Shown here in pieces: positions 16,460 through 25,565 of a stretch of DNA of 64,000 nt. How positions within the stretch are numbered: position 1 is the first letter of the stretch; the number at the start of each line of letters is the position of its first letter. Below the pieces are notes generated by a model that was not told the origin of the DNA, did not search any database, and saw only the letters and a program-made list of their open reading frames with translations. The stretch comes from a virus: IMG/VR virus record IMGVR_UViG_3300033146_000244, positions 20,569 to 84,568 of that record; one strand, written 5' to 3'. The translations under genes were made by a program, and so were the position numbers.

Positions 16460-17626
16460 TTAATAATTTCCCCAAATCTTATTAACTACTGACTTCTCTA
16501 CTACACTTGCCCAACTACCATCTACATACAACCACTGGTTACCTGTAGATATGCCTTGTTTTATCTGACTAGTGTAATCTCTGTCTATACCATGTATGCG
16601 TATATCTTCCACAATACCGCTATATGCACTATATACGCTACCAGAGTAAGCACTATTAAACCTATCACCCTTACTGTACCGTGCACTTACTTCTTTATTC
16701 AACGCAGCCTCTACTTCTTTTGTACTAGCTATACTCCAATCTTCTGGTCTTCCTTTAATGGTGGTAGTAGCTTTAGCTATCCATGTACCATCAGTACCCC
16801 AACCATATCCCGTAAAGTGCTCGGTACTTGTAATATAAATTAAACTACCATTTACACTCTTATACCACGTATTTACTTTCAATCTTACCGTGTCTCCTAT
16901 CTTAAACTTTAACTTACCTTTCCATTTTAATTCATTATAGTAAGTTTTAGCGTTTGTTTCGTTTGAGAAATGTTTAGTATTCACTTTACTACCTTTTACA
17001 AAACAACCATACTTTATTACTGGTATGCCCTCCTTATCGTACCCAACAATCCAACTCTCCTCGTTTTGATAGATAGCTCTTCCTTTTAATGTGCCTTGCC
17101 AGTTTTCTGCCCTACCGTCCAAGCCCTTATGACACTTCGTAGTAGTACACATATCACTGTTCATAGGTGCTTTATTACAATTAATACAGCTCTTCTTAGG
17201 AAACGTACCATCTGTAAAGTCCTCTGTGTAGAACATAGGTTTTATACCTGACTCTATTAGTTCTTTTTTAGTTAAGACTTCTCCAAGTGTATAAGGTGTA
17301 TCACCTACCCATACACACGCTAAACCTCCCACTGACAAAGCATAGTCAGTCACTACTCCTAAGTACTTATTTGTGTACTTACTATATATACCTGTACCTC
17401 CCAATCCTTGATTTACGTTGAACACATTATTGCTAATATCGTTATCGCTTCCTACGTCAGCTCCCCCTGTGTTATTGTTATCTTGCTGCTGCATTTTTTG
17501 ACCGTCATCTCCCTCATTTACTTCAAATTGCAGTACCTCCATAATGTATTTCTTTGCGTACTCATTATCGCGTGTGTAATATGAATTAACAGCATTACAT
17601 AATCTCTTACATTCGTTTATTGTCAT
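16460..17626 (-). CDS. Hypothetical protein with Cys cluster, 388 aa
   Basis: No family recognised. N-terminal 60 residues are helical and Gln/Asn-rich. Residues ~145-170 carry a cysteine cluster (CINCNKAPMNSDMC, then TKCHKG) that could bind zinc. The segment WKGKLKFKIGDTVRLK begins an SH3-like stretch, followed by repeated short strands. The C-terminus is aromatic (GNQWLYVDGSWAS). It is followed upstream in the operon by DNA ligase. The protein may be a nucleic-acid-associated structural or regulatory factor, but this is a guess. Confidence 0.55.
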   Translation of the reverse strand: MTINECKRLCNAVNSYYTRDNEYAKKYIMEVLQFEVNEGDDGQKMQQQDNNNTGGADVGSDNDISNNVFNVNQGLGGTGIYSKYTNKYLGVVTDYALSVGGLACVWVGDTPYTLGEVLTKKELIESGIKPMFYTEDFTDGTFPKKSCINCNKAPMNSDMCTTTKCHKGLDGRAENWQGTLKGRAIYQNEESWIVGYDKEGIPVIKYGCFVKGSKVNTKHFSNETNAKTYYNELKWKGKLKFKIGDTVRLKVNTWYKSVNGSLIYITSTEHFTGYGWGTDGTWIAKATTTIKGRPEDWSIASTKEVEAALNKEVSARYSKGDRFNSAYSGSVYSAYSGIVEDIRIHGIDRDYTSQIKQGISTGNQWLYVDGSWASVVEKSVVNKIWGNY

Positions 17627-17655
17627 ACCTATTGTATTTAATTATTATTTAATCA

Positions 17656-18711
17656 TTACTTATCTATTCTAATCCCTACCATCACTGGAAAACGTGGTAC
17701 TCCAGTATTACTGTATTCAAAGAATCTTAATTCAGCTACCTTACCTATGTAATCTTCTTTGTTGGTTAGCATCTTCTCTCGTTCTTTATGAGACATTTTA
17801 ACACCACAGCCGAGTATATTATCTCCGTACCTATGTCCTTTTGCTCCTTCCCAATCAAACACAGGAGAGCCAAATTCTTTATGTACGTCCTCTGGTATTA
17901 TATCTTTTATTTTAATAGCTACATCTAAGAAGTCCTTATATTTCAGTAAACTGTCACTCCTCTTGTTAGGTTCGTATCCTTTATCGCCATGTCGTATTAT
18001 AGTACCTTCGTATCCTTGTTTTAAATATACTTTATGTGCATTAAACAATTCTTCCTCATTTTTTATCATCTGTATTGGTACTAACTCTATACTATCTATA
18101 CCGTGTACTAAATCATGTAAAGTACTGTATCTATCCACAAACGGTTTATCGCTAATCATATCGTAAACGTGATACTTAATATCAGCACTCTCTGGTCTAT
18201 TCTTTTTAATTAACTTCACATTCTCTTGGAATGACTTACCATGTGCATACAATTCTCCGTCTATCACGTCGTCGGTAGCTATATTTACTACAGCTATATG
18301 TGGTAGTGTATCAATAACCCTATTCTTTCTTGACAACATCACTTTGTTACTCTTTATACACCTTATGCCATCTAACTTCGGTTGTACGTAACAAGGAAAC
18401 TTTACTTTATGTTTATGGTCTTTATACGAGTAAGCTAGCATGGGTAATATAACTTTATTATTTTCTGCTTCTTCTATCGTGTATTTATACCCTTCTGCTA
18501 ATTTCTTTGTTATTAGATTTTCTGCCTCCTTTGTTGCCTGCTCTCTTCCACTGGTCTCATTAGATTTACCAGTATTCTTAGGAGTGCATTCTTTAATATG
18601 CTTTACCATTTTACCACCGACTATCCCCGTATAACGTATAAGCATCTCACCAGACGTCTTTATTTCAATAAGGCGTATCTTACCCTTACTATCTTGTTTA
18701 TATAGGTTCAT
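17656..18711 (-). CDS. ATP-dependent DNA ligase with N-terminal WGR-like domain
   Basis: 351 aa. Seals nicks in phage DNA. Nucleotidyltransferase motifs: motif I KLDGIR (adenylated K112), a motif III-type DGELYAHG, motif IV EGTIIRHG, and motif V SLLKYKDF. The OB domain follows (DIIPEDVHKEFG onward, ending VGIRIDK). The first ~80 residues look like a WGR domain (LYKQDSKGKIRL, then TPKNTGKSNETSGREQA, then KLAEGY), a DNA-binding module seen in PARPs and in some phage ligases. Gap to the next gene is 7 bp. Confidence 0.9.
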   Translation of the reverse strand: MNLYKQDSKGKIRLIEIKTSGEMLIRYTGIVGGKMVKHIKECTPKNTGKSNETSGREQATKEAENLITKKLAEGYKYTIEEAENNKVILPMLAYSYKDHKHKVKFPCYVQPKLDGIRCIKSNKVMLSRKNRVIDTLPHIAVVNIATDDVIDGELYAHGKSFQENVKLIKKNRPESADIKYHVYDMISDKPFVDRYSTLHDLVHGIDSIELVPIQMIKNEEELFNAHKVYLKQGYEGTIIRHGDKGYEPNKRSDSLLKYKDFLDVAIKIKDIIPEDVHKEFGSPVFDWEGAKGHRYGDNILGCGVKMSHKEREKMLTNKEDYIGKVAELRFFEYSNTGVPRFPVMVGIRIDK

Positions 18712-18718
18712 GTATATT

Positions 18719-18952
18719 TTATTCTTTTATTAGCATTTTTGTCTTCGCCATGTCGCTTAAAGCGTTATAGCCAGTATGGCATTCTAGGTACTCCAACATA
18801 GAGTGCTCTGCATAGCTATCTACCATTTCTTGGTAAGTGAGCTTTTCAAACCCCTCCTTTGTAAAGTATTTTTTTAACTTCTTCTCTGTAACAGTTATTT
18901 GCTTACTGTACGTTACTACTGTTGTTTTGTCTTTATTCATTATAGTATTCAT
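18719..18952 (-). CDS. Hypothetical protein, 77 aa
   Basis: Small helical protein with no recognised domain. A basic block (KKLKKYF) is followed by acidic helix (YQEMVDSYAEHSMLEYLE). Internal ATG at codon 5 is an alternative start. It overlaps the 3' end of the Sak4-like gene by 20 bp and lies 7 bp before the ligase, so it is probably co-translated with these recombination/repair genes. Confidence 0.55.
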   Translation of the reverse strand: MNTIMNKDKTTVVTYSKQITVTEKKLKKYFTKEGFEKLTYQEMVDSYAEHSMLEYLECHTGYNALSDMAKTKMLIKE

Positions 18953-19616
18953 TTATTCTTTTTATTACCACATCTAAGTCGTTATCTATTTTTAACTCAG
19001 CAAACATTCCAGCTGGCGATTTAGCAGGTATTATAATCTTATCTAACTTACTTCTGTTAGTTATAAACCCGTATTGTGCTATGTCATCGTCATCAAATTC
19101 ACAGTAGCTGTATAACACCACATCTACTAATGCTAATGGGTTATACTTATCCTCTAACATCTGTCCTATTAGCTTAATCTTCTTCTTTACCTTTTTCCTG
19201 TCATTAGTATCATCATCATCGTGAAATACTAAGAAGATGTTATCTATGTATTTAGTGTTATTAGCTACATCTAATATACTTTGCATGTGTTTACCCATCT
19301 CACCAAACTTTGTGTACCCAGTCTCCTCAGCTCTTGCAAAGAACTCTTTTTGCATAATGAATCCAACATCATCTATTATTATCGTATTTACTTTAGTGGC
19401 TTTTTTGTCAATAGCCTTTAAATACTTTATTAACTGCGCATAATTGTTTGCTACTGCTATGTTCTTACTAGTAGCATTATAAGTTCTCCTACTACCAGTA
19501 AACGATAAGTCTTTATCTACCGCCTGTATTATTACTGTACTCTCTGGTGATAGGTTTCTAAGTGAATAAGTTTTACCTGTACCTGTATCACCTAGTATAA
19601 TTCTTAATTTAGCCAT
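18933..19616 (-). CDS. Sak4-like RecA-fold ATPase (AAA_24 type)
   Basis: 227 aa. Walker A GDTGTGKTY (residues 9-17), Walker B VNTIIIDDVG, and the C-terminal signature of the Sak4/AAA_24 family: KLDKIIIPAKSPAGMFAELKI, given here as IPAKSPAGMF, followed by a NDLDVVIKRINEYY tail. Such proteins promote single-strand annealing or act with phage SSB in recombination; they are common in Bacteroidota phages. It is placed among the replication genes, next to ligase and polymerase. Start ATG is well placed after a 131-bp gap. Confidence 0.75.
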   Translation of the reverse strand: MAKLRIILGDTGTGKTYSLRNLSPESTVIIQAVDKDLSFTGSRRTYNATSKNIAVANNYAQLIKYLKAIDKKATKVNTIIIDDVGFIMQKEFFARAEETGYTKFGEMGKHMQSILDVANNTKYIDNIFLVFHDDDDTNDRKKVKKKIKLIGQMLEDKYNPLALVDVVLYSYCEFDDDDIAQYGFITNRSKLDKIIIPAKSPAGMFAELKIDNDLDVVIKRINEYYNE

Positions 19617-19648
19617 ATTTACTTATTATATGTTTGTTACTACTCTAT

Positions 19649-19747
19649 TCATTGTATCTGTATCAACCGCCATTTTAGCGACTCCTCTATTTTATCCTCT
19701 TCTATTACATCTATGTTTCTTGAGTGATATACATACTGTCTCCATGT
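19649..19747 (-). pseudogene. In-frame ORF after a stop, possible remnant
   Basis: Immediately after the TAA of the 86-aa zinc-finger gene, the same frame stays open for 32 codons (WRQYVYHSRNIDVIEED..., stop TGA 19649-19651) with protein-like, acidic composition and no start codon. An overlapping ATG opens only a 17-codon ORF in another frame. It may be a decayed small gene; stop readthrough is not supported. Confidence 0.25.
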
Positions 19748-20008
19748 TTAATTACTCTTATACGAGTGTTGTTGTTGCTCTTGCTTCTTTACGTAATCTA
19801 CCACTTTTAATACACCATTCTTCTTGTGGTAAGTAGCACTCACTACTCCATTACGTAGCTTATGACACACGTAGCATCTATCATGTCCTTGTCTTTCTAC
19901 TAACCTTCTCTTTAGTGGCTTCCCACAATCTACACATCTCTTATTTGACATATCGTTATAAGCTATCCCTTTTCTTTTCCCAGTACTTACTGTTGATTTT
20001 ATTGCCAT
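19748..20008 (-). CDS. Small zinc-ribbon protein
   Basis: 86 aa. A CVDCGKPLKRR...DRCYVCHKLRNG arrangement gives two CxxC pairs about 20 residues apart, a zinc-ribbon. The rest is basic (KRKGIAYNDMSNKR, KKNGVLKVVDYVKK) and Gln-rich at the end. Such small basic zinc ribbons commonly bind nucleic acid; it sits between DNA polymerase and the Sak4-like gene. A 28-aa ORF (20010-20096) ends just upstream. Confidence 0.6.
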   Translation of the reverse strand: MAIKSTVSTGKRKGIAYNDMSNKRCVDCGKPLKRRLVERQGHDRCYVCHKLRNGVVSATYHKKNGVLKVVDYVKKQEQQQHSYKSN

Positions 20009-20009
20009 T

Positions 20010-20096
20010 CTATACGTCTATATTTACCTTATTTATAATACCCCTTTTATTCTTATAATGCGGACAATCTACAAGTGGTTTGTTGGTTGTTTTCAT
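20010..20096 (-). CDS. Possible 28-aa peptide
   Basis: Minus-strand ORF from ATG 20096 to TAG 20010-20012, beginning MKTTNKPLVDCPHYKNKRG. It fills the gap between the DNA polymerase stop (20113 side) and the zinc-ribbon gene, and its stop is one base before the next ATG. Such spacing is typical of the real genes here, but the ORF is too short to be sure. Confidence 0.35.
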   Translation of the reverse strand: MKTTNKPLVDCPHYKNKRGIINKVNIDV

Positions 20097-20112
20097 TATA
20101 CTCTTTATTTAT

Positions 20113-22281
20113 CTAATGTCCCCATGTATCTTGTATTACGGGTTCTGCTTTCATAGGCACTATCTCACAGAATAAAGCACCCGCATCTTCCATAGCACTT
20201 TTTACATCTAATGCCAACCATTCAGCATCTTCCTCCTTACATGAACTTAATATCTCATCATGTATCTCTGCTAAAAGTTTTACGTCTGTATGTAGTGGTG
20301 TGTAACCTTTCGCTATCAATCTCTTCCTCAATAACAATATAGCTATCTTAGTCATATCACCAGCAGTACCTTGTGTTGGTGTATTCATTGACAACCTCTT
20401 ATAGCTGCTATATAATCTTATTAACGCATACAAAGTTTTTTTATTTCCTTTCCAATACTTTGTATTTAATTGCTTATTCTCTAGTAAGCTCTTTAGTAAT
20501 CTTGCCATCTTCTCTCTACCTATACTCTCTATTACTTTCTTATAGTATTCTAAAAACTTGTCGTAGTTTGGTAGCATTCTCTTTCTATGCGTTACCTCAT
20601 TTATCAGTATATACCCCTGCTTAATACTATCTTTCGCTACCTGCGAAAAATAAGCAACCTTCTCAGGAAACACTGCCAGCACACCGTTATATAACTCAGT
20701 AGCCTTCTCTTCCGTTATACTAAAAGATGTAGCTATTGTCTTAATACTCCCACCGTAATCTAGCTTGAAGTTCACTGTTTTAGATAAGTCCCTCTTGTCC
20801 TTATCAAATTCTACACTATAACTAGGTGTCTTCTTACTGATATTTTGAGGTACTCCTTCCAGTATTTCAAATAAGATGTTAGCTACAAAGGAATGCAAGT
20901 CACCGTCACCATTAAGGTAAAAGTCTATTAACTTACTATCCTTACACTTATTAGCTGTAACTACTGATTCTTGACCACTGTAATCACAGTTTATCATTTT
21001 ATAACCCTTTGCAACCCTAAAACAGCTTCTTACTTCCTCGTCATGTGGTATATTCTGTATATTGGGCTTACTACTACTTGTCCTACCAGTAGTGAGTATC
21101 TGCCAATATGAAGCATGCACTCTACCGTTTACAACGAACTTGTTTACAAACTTCACCCCATAAGTAGATATAGCTTTTTTATACTCTCTGTATTTAAGTA
21201 ATATACTAAATATCTCATGTACTGGTATATTCTGAGTTAGTATTGCTTTACTTGTCCCAATCTTTTTCTTACCGTAGTCTTTTAAGTCGGCTCCGTTTAT
21301 CCTACTTAACAACTCTATAAGTTGCTTAGGTGAGTTCCAGTTAGTAGTTGTGTTACCGAACAACCCATATTTGTCAGTACTTACTATCTTTTCTTTTATA
21401 GCAATATCATCTAATTTCTGTCTAGTTTTTAGTATCTTTGTTTTAAAGACACTTCCCAGCTTTAACCAACTTTCTACTACAATAGGCATACCGTTATATT
21501 CCATATCACCTAACCCAAATGATACTTCTGCTTCCATCGTAGGTAAGTCATAATCACAGTCGTCTAGTTTAAATGTATTTCTATAACCATTCTCTCTAAG
21601 TAACCGTTCTTGTTTAACTAGTATCCTACTAGGTGCAACAATGTCCTGTACCGCATATACTATGTGTCTTACAGTAAAAGGTTTTTGACCAATAGTTAAA
21701 AATAACATCGTAGTATCCTTATCCAATGACTCATCAAAGTATCTGTAATAGCTACCTGCCATTGTGAAGTATCCAAATGTAGTTAGCTCAGTAAAGTCGG
21801 TTTTACCCTTATCTCCTGTAGTACCTGCATCTATTATCATATCATTAATACTGGTATCCTCTAATATGTTTAGTACTATACCGTACTGTTTTAACATATT
21901 ATAGTCGTATTTTAAGTTAGTGCCACTCCATCTAATACTTTCTAGCTCCTTTTTTAATAATCTAATATCGTAGTGTCTTGTATCTATTACTACCTGATGT
22001 TCCAGATTTCCAAATTGTAGCATAATCACCTTATCCTTTCTAGGGTCTAAACCAGTAGTCTCTGTATCCAATATTGGTTTTGTGTTGTTTAAAGTAGTTG
22101 GAACTGCGGACAAAGAGTTTACACTATACACTGGGGTACTCATGTAACCTCCTATGAGCTCCTTAGCTTTTCTGGTTATACTTTTCTTATCTAGTGTTAT
22201 AAGCGTAGTGTCTATACCTAATGTATTAACTGCTATATCAGCTACGTTATAGAGGGATTCTCCCCCGTAATAATATATCAT
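20113..22281 (-). CDS. polA: DNA polymerase I (family A) with 3'-5' exonuclease
   Basis: 722 aa. The replicative polymerase of the phage. Exonuclease domain, residues ~65-240: ExoI LDTETTG (D72, E74), ExoII NLKYDYNMLKQ, and an ExoIII-type region further on. Polymerase domain: motif A INCDYSGQE, O-helix RDLSKTVNFKLDYGG (Arg, Lys and Tyr in the expected spacing), and motif C EIHDEIL (H674-D-E676). There is no 5'-nuclease domain. Some crAss-like phages have a family A enzyme, others family B. It overlaps the 78-aa gene by 4 bp. A TTACACTGGGGG-like site lies near its 5' end (22126-22137). Confidence 0.93.
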   Translation of the reverse strand: MIYYYGGESLYNVADIAVNTLGIDTTLITLDKKSITRKAKELIGGYMSTPVYSVNSLSAVPTTLNNTKPILDTETTGLDPRKDKVIMLQFGNLEHQVVIDTRHYDIRLLKKELESIRWSGTNLKYDYNMLKQYGIVLNILEDTSINDMIIDAGTTGDKGKTDFTELTTFGYFTMAGSYYRYFDESLDKDTTMLFLTIGQKPFTVRHIVYAVQDIVAPSRILVKQERLLRENGYRNTFKLDDCDYDLPTMEAEVSFGLGDMEYNGMPIVVESWLKLGSVFKTKILKTRQKLDDIAIKEKIVSTDKYGLFGNTTTNWNSPKQLIELLSRINGADLKDYGKKKIGTSKAILTQNIPVHEIFSILLKYREYKKAISTYGVKFVNKFVVNGRVHASYWQILTTGRTSSSKPNIQNIPHDEEVRSCFRVAKGYKMINCDYSGQESVVTANKCKDSKLIDFYLNGDGDLHSFVANILFEILEGVPQNISKKTPSYSVEFDKDKRDLSKTVNFKLDYGGSIKTIATSFSITEEKATELYNGVLAVFPEKVAYFSQVAKDSIKQGYILINEVTHRKRMLPNYDKFLEYYKKVIESIGREKMARLLKSLLENKQLNTKYWKGNKKTLYALIRLYSSYKRLSMNTPTQGTAGDMTKIAILLLRKRLIAKGYTPLHTDVKLLAEIHDEILSSCKEEDAEWLALDVKSAMEDAGALFCEIVPMKAEPVIQDTWGH
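22126..22137 (+). repeat. Dispersed 12-mer copy 3 (ATACACTGGGGT)
   Basis: 10/12 match, preceded directly by a half copy TTACACT (22119-22125). Inside the DNA polymerase gene, antisense to it, and in a different codon phase from the other copies. Confidence 0.55.
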
Positions 22282-22514
22282 AATCCTAACATGTATTGCT
22301 TAGCATCTGATGCGTATTGTTCTTCACTCTTAGTTAGCAGTATGTTTGAGTGTATTGCGTTTACTACCTCAGCCATCAAAGCATTATCCATAATCATTGT
22401 AGGTATTTCAACATCGTAAGATTTTTTATACTCTTCTACTGTCATTATTTTAAAGTGTAACCCCTCTGACATATTTAGTACAGCTATTCTCTTGTTTGAT
22501 TTATTTTCTACCAT
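22278..22514 (-). CDS. Hypothetical protein, 78 aa
   Basis: Small acidic helical protein (KIMTVEEYKKSYDVE, then MIMDNALMAEVVNAIHSN). No domain recognised. Its stop overlaps the start of the DNA polymerase gene by 4 bp, the classic ATGA-type coupling, which suggests co-translation and possibly a polymerase-associated role. Confidence 0.55.
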   Translation of the reverse strand: MVENKSNKRIAVLNMSEGLHFKIMTVEEYKKSYDVEIPTMIMDNALMAEVVNAIHSNILLTKSEEQYASDAKQYMLGL

Positions 22515-22680
22515 TTTATACTATTTAATTAATTTGTATCATGCCAACAAGAAGAAAAAACCAAAGAGCTGTATAAACAAGTATAGTAAATTAAACCAAC
22601 CCTCAATTAGGTAAGTCTGTTATTACTGTATGCTTGTTATATACAAACCCTTTGGCTTGTTAGACTTCTCGTCTATTTTA

Positions 22681-23223
22681 TTACACTTTTCTAAGTGTTT
22701 TATTTTTTGTAGAGACTGCTCTACAATGGTATGTTTCATGGTCTCCATCTAGTATTGATAATAAAGCCTGTGTAGCTTCTTCATTAGAAGTTACTGGTTC
22801 TTTATCGTTATAGACACCAAAAATGTAACCATCTTCGGTTACACTGTTTTTAATCTTATAAGCTAGTTTTAATGACTTTGTAATATTAAGCACATCTGCA
22901 TATACCCCATTGGATAATGCGTGTGTAACTGCTTTCACAAAGCTAGTTACTTCCTTATGTCCTCTATCCTTAATTATTAACACTTCCTCTACGACTGATA
23001 AACTATGAAGAAGGCTCTGTTCTAAGTCCCCACTTAACCCAACTATAACGTCAATAATATAATCAGGCTCTGTATGAGCATTTTTTTTACTATTGTATGG
23101 TTTTAACAGTTTAAAGTATTTTAATATAACCTCTATGGCTATATGTTCTTTACCTTCTATTACATTATAGATTAACTCGTTTAATGCTTCACTGTAATCT
23201 TTTCTTATTTGTGTTACCTCCAT
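22681..23223 (-). CDS. Hypothetical helical protein, 180 aa
   Basis: No family recognised. Residues 1-140 are predicted helical (NELIYNVIEGKEHIAIEVILKYF in two pieces, then ILNITKSLKLAYKI), with a C-terminal beta segment (GYIFGVYND). No signal or membrane segment. It overlaps the membrane-anchored coiled-coil gene upstream by 10 bp. The 166-bp gap that follows it (22515-22680) holds only weak hairpins (for example ACAAGCC/GGTTTGT) and no gene I can support. Confidence 0.55.
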   Translation of the reverse strand: MEVTQIRKDYSEALNELIYNVIEGKEHIAIEVILKYFKLLKPYNSKKNAHTEPDYIIDVIVGLSGDLEQSLLHSLSVVEEVLIIKDRGHKEVTSFVKAVTHALSNGVYADVLNITKSLKLAYKIKNSVTEDGYIFGVYNDKEPVTSNEEATQALLSILDGDHETYHCRAVSTKNKTLRKV

Positions 23224-23558
23224 AGTTCTTTTAGTTTTGTTATAAATGATTTGTTATTTGTTATTCTTTTTGTATCAGCTTCTATTGCTTCTACAACTAC
23301 TACTATACCGTTTTTTAAATCAGACATGTCCTCTTTAAGGTTGTCTAATTTTATATGCGTAATATCATGTTTGGTTGATAAAGTGTCTATGTATATGGAT
23401 ACTGCATCAAACCTCTTATTCATTTCCTCTTGTAAACTTACTATGTCTTTCTTAGTTGCATAGTCTCTATCAATACTACTAAAAATAGTTGTACTTACAA
23501 TGATAGTAATTATTAGTAATAGTGTAACAGGTATAATGTAACTATTCTTTTTACCCAT
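23214..23558 (-). CDS. Membrane-anchored coiled-coil protein, possible inner-membrane spanin subunit
   Basis: 114 aa from ATG 23558 (MGKKNSYIIPV). One N-terminal membrane segment (about residues 6-24, IPVTLLLIITIIVSTTIF) with a short basic cytoplasmic start, then a long outward-facing coiled coil with heptads (DIVSLQEEMNKRFDA). That is the shape of an i-spanin, and a glucosaminidase gene lies ~1.2 kb upstream in the operon. No lipobox-bearing o-spanin is recognised next to it. Could also be a general membrane-anchored phage protein. Confidence 0.5.
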   Translation of the reverse strand: MGKKNSYIIPVTLLLIITIIVSTTIFSSIDRDYATKKDIVSLQEEMNKRFDAVSIYIDTLSTKHDITHIKLDNLKEDMSDLKNGIVVVVEAIEADTKRITNNKSFITKLKELWR

Positions 23559-23712
23559 CCTCTCTTGGTTTATTATCACCTTGTGTATCTAATTCTGTTA
23601 CTGTCACCAACATAATACTCGGTAATTTTTTAATACCGTCTATTATATAATAAATTGTAATAGCACCGGTGGCTAGTGCTATTATAGATACTGCTTGTTT
23701 AAGGTATTTCAT
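23551..23712 (-). CDS. Small single-pass membrane protein
   Basis: 53 aa, ATG 23712-23710, TAA 23551-23553. Starts MKYLKQAVSIIALATGAI and continues with one hydrophobic helix to about residue 26, then a polar C-terminus. The ATG overlaps the upstream stop by one base (TAATG), and its 3' end overlaps the coiled-coil gene. With that gene it forms a two-gene membrane pair; holin or spanin partner are both possible. Confidence 0.55.
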   Translation of the reverse strand: MKYLKQAVSIIALATGAITIYYIIDGIKKLPSIMLVTVTELDTQGDNKPREDG

Positions 23713-24671
23713 TATCGTTTCTTTTTATATGTACGCTTTTTAACTGCATAGGCTTCATTAATTACAAAGTTATGCCCTTGAAACCAGTATTTAGCTCTTA
23801 GCCCCTCGTAGTATTCACGAACAGTCCCAATATCGTTAATTACTTCTCCTTCCGTGAGCATACGTTCTCTTGTGGCTATACGCTTTTTTATTCTACTTAG
23901 TTTTTTGTTTAGCACAGCTAAATCAATACCAGTAGTAACATCTACCCTATTAAGCAATTCCTGTTCTGTAACGAGCAGCTTACCAAGTTCCAGTAAAGTA
24001 GCACTCTCACCATCAGCCTTTGCTTCATCATGCGCTTGTTGCATATAAGAACAATTAGGTATCTCCTCTCTTGTTACTTTAATTAAATCATACGTACTAA
24101 CTGTCTTTGGCTTTTTTAAAAGCATTCTTTCACGAGTGTATTTTTTAGTCTTCTCCTCGTTTATAGTACTTGTGATAACTTTGTAGTCAGTATTAATGTT
24201 TACGCTGTTTATACGTCTTATCTGTTCAGATGTGCGTAGGAGTAGTTGTTTACGTTTTTCAGCGTATCTCTGATACCGTTTTGTTGCAATGACTATTTTA
24301 CCAACAGTCGCCTCATCTGATACACCTTCTTTGTTAAGTAGTGCTATTACATCAGCTTCTTGTAGTTTCACAAGTTTTGCAGTAACGGTAAATGAGTTAT
24401 TCCATTCCCTCCCTGTGTGTCTTCGCACCATTGCGTTTATCCTGTTATAATTTTCTACAAACAGTTTTGTGGCTCTATTCTGCTCCTCTACGTACTTCTC
24501 TTTGAGTTGTTTTTTAAGAAAGCCTACATGTGGTTTCTTTTTGCTAGCTTTCATTGCTTGCATCCTCAGTTTATTAAGTCCTGCTGCAACTTCTTCTGCT
24601 ACTGTTTCTGCATTGTAAGTGCAACTATTCCACATTTCTTCTAATTCTATTTTATTTACACCTTTTGACAT
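23712..24671 (-). CDS. Hypothetical basic helical protein, 319 aa
   Basis: Long, Lys/Arg-rich, nearly all helix, no membrane segment. Basic clusters (MKASKKKPHVGFLKKQLKEKY split, KRYQRYAEKRKQL, ending VKKRTYKKKR) suggest nucleic-acid or cell-envelope polymer binding. No domain recognised. It lies between the glucosaminidase gene and the small membrane gene in a tight operon. Confidence 0.55.
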   Translation of the reverse strand: MSKGVNKIELEEMWNSCTYNAETVAEEVAAGLNKLRMQAMKASKKKPHVGFLKKQLKEKYVEEQNRATKLFVENYNRINAMVRRHTGREWNNSFTVTAKLVKLQEADVIALLNKEGVSDEATVGKIVIATKRYQRYAEKRKQLLLRTSEQIRRINSVNINTDYKVITSTINEEKTKKYTRERMLLKKPKTVSTYDLIKVTREEIPNCSYMQQAHDEAKADGESATLLELGKLLVTEQELLNRVDVTTGIDLAVLNKKLSRIKKRIATRERMLTEGEVINDIGTVREYYEGLRAKYWFQGHNFVINEAYAVKKRTYKKKR

Positions 24672-24725
24672 TGTTGTAATATATTATAAATTCCTATTAC
24701 GCATTATTGCGTAGTAGGTACTGTA

Positions 24726-25565
24726 CTATCTGTTGTATGCTTCTTTAATGCTTTTCTTGTATATTCTAGCACCTTTGCTAGGATACTTCGTATCTGTCAT
24801 ATACCCACATAATTGTAAATTTGTAAGTGCTTCTGACCATGAATAAGCATTGATAACACGACTATAACGTAATGTGCCTATACTATACAGCCAGGTCTCG
24901 TTTGGTTTACGAGACCATGCTTTTATAAGTATATTCCCATCGTTACTACTACTTGGTGCATATTTGGTTGTGCCAATTATCTTCAACCAGTTCTCCACTG
25001 ACTCCTCGTAAGAATCAAATACTGCAAAGTAGCTTTTAACTACCGTCCTCTTACCGTCTTCTTCTTCCCAAGTTCTGTATTTAGATTTTCTTTGTCCTTT
25101 GCGAGCTTTCATGCCAAAGATATTATAATTCTTTGCTATCGGTGAGTGCATTACATACCAATACCCATCATCGTTTTTACCCGATGATTCTGTTATAGCC
25201 AGTATGTTTAGTAATATAGCTAAATCCTCCTTAGGCATATTATTAAACAGTGTATCCTTAGCAATAATGGGCATTATAAACTCTTTGAAATCCATAGAGA
25301 ACTCTTCCCTAGTACCTTTCTTAGTTGTATAGCTTCTTAGAGTACTTTCGCTTGTGCTAGCACCAGTATTAACTTCTATTTTATTATCATCTTTTTTAAA
25401 TGGTACTCTCGTAGATAGTAACATTACTGTTAGTATGAATATGCTACTTATGGTACGGTATCTCTCTATTTTATGACCATGCTGTTTAACTAGTTTTATT
25501 ATTTTAATAAGTATTTTACTTATACCCGTTCTTTTCCTCTTGTTGAAATCAATTGATATTTTCAT
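24726..25565 (-). CDS. Membrane-anchored glucosaminidase-type endolysin (GH73-like)
   Basis: 279 aa. Cleaves the peptidoglycan sugar backbone. A basic N-terminal tail is followed by one membrane segment (residues ~39-53), so it is probably exported as a signal-anchor protein. The catalytic domain starts near residue 95: LNILAITESSG carries the catalytic Glu (E126), followed by PIAKNYNIFGMKA, RTWEEE..., FAVFDSYEESVENWLKII and an LTNLQLCGYMTD end, the order seen in FlgJ/GH73 enzymes. A second such enzyme is at 32580-33194. It overlaps the next gene upstream by 4 bp. Confidence 0.8.
   Translation of the reverse strand: MKISIDFNKRKRTGISKILIKIIKLVKQHGHKIERYRTISSIFILTVMLLSTRVPFKKDDNKIEVNTGASTSESTLRSYTTKKGTREEFSMDFKEFIMPIIAKDTLFNNMPKEDLAILLNILAITESSGKNDDGYWYVMHSPIAKNYNIFGMKARKGQRKSKYRTWEEEDGKRTVVKSYFAVFDSYEESVENWLKIIGTTKYAPSSSNDGNILIKAWSRKPNETWLYSIGTLRYSRVINAYSWSEALTNLQLCGYMTDTKYPSKGARIYKKSIKEAYNR

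Noticed and set aside
15731-19747. Stop-codon reassignment (amber or opal recoding), as known in some crAss-like phages
   Set aside because: All main genes, including the structural ones, are open in the standard code, and the in-frame extensions follow TAA or TAG with only short, start-less frames.
22535-22575. Short plus-strand ORF (MPTRRKNQRAV)
   Set aside because: Only 11 codons, antisense to the operon, with no sign of selection.
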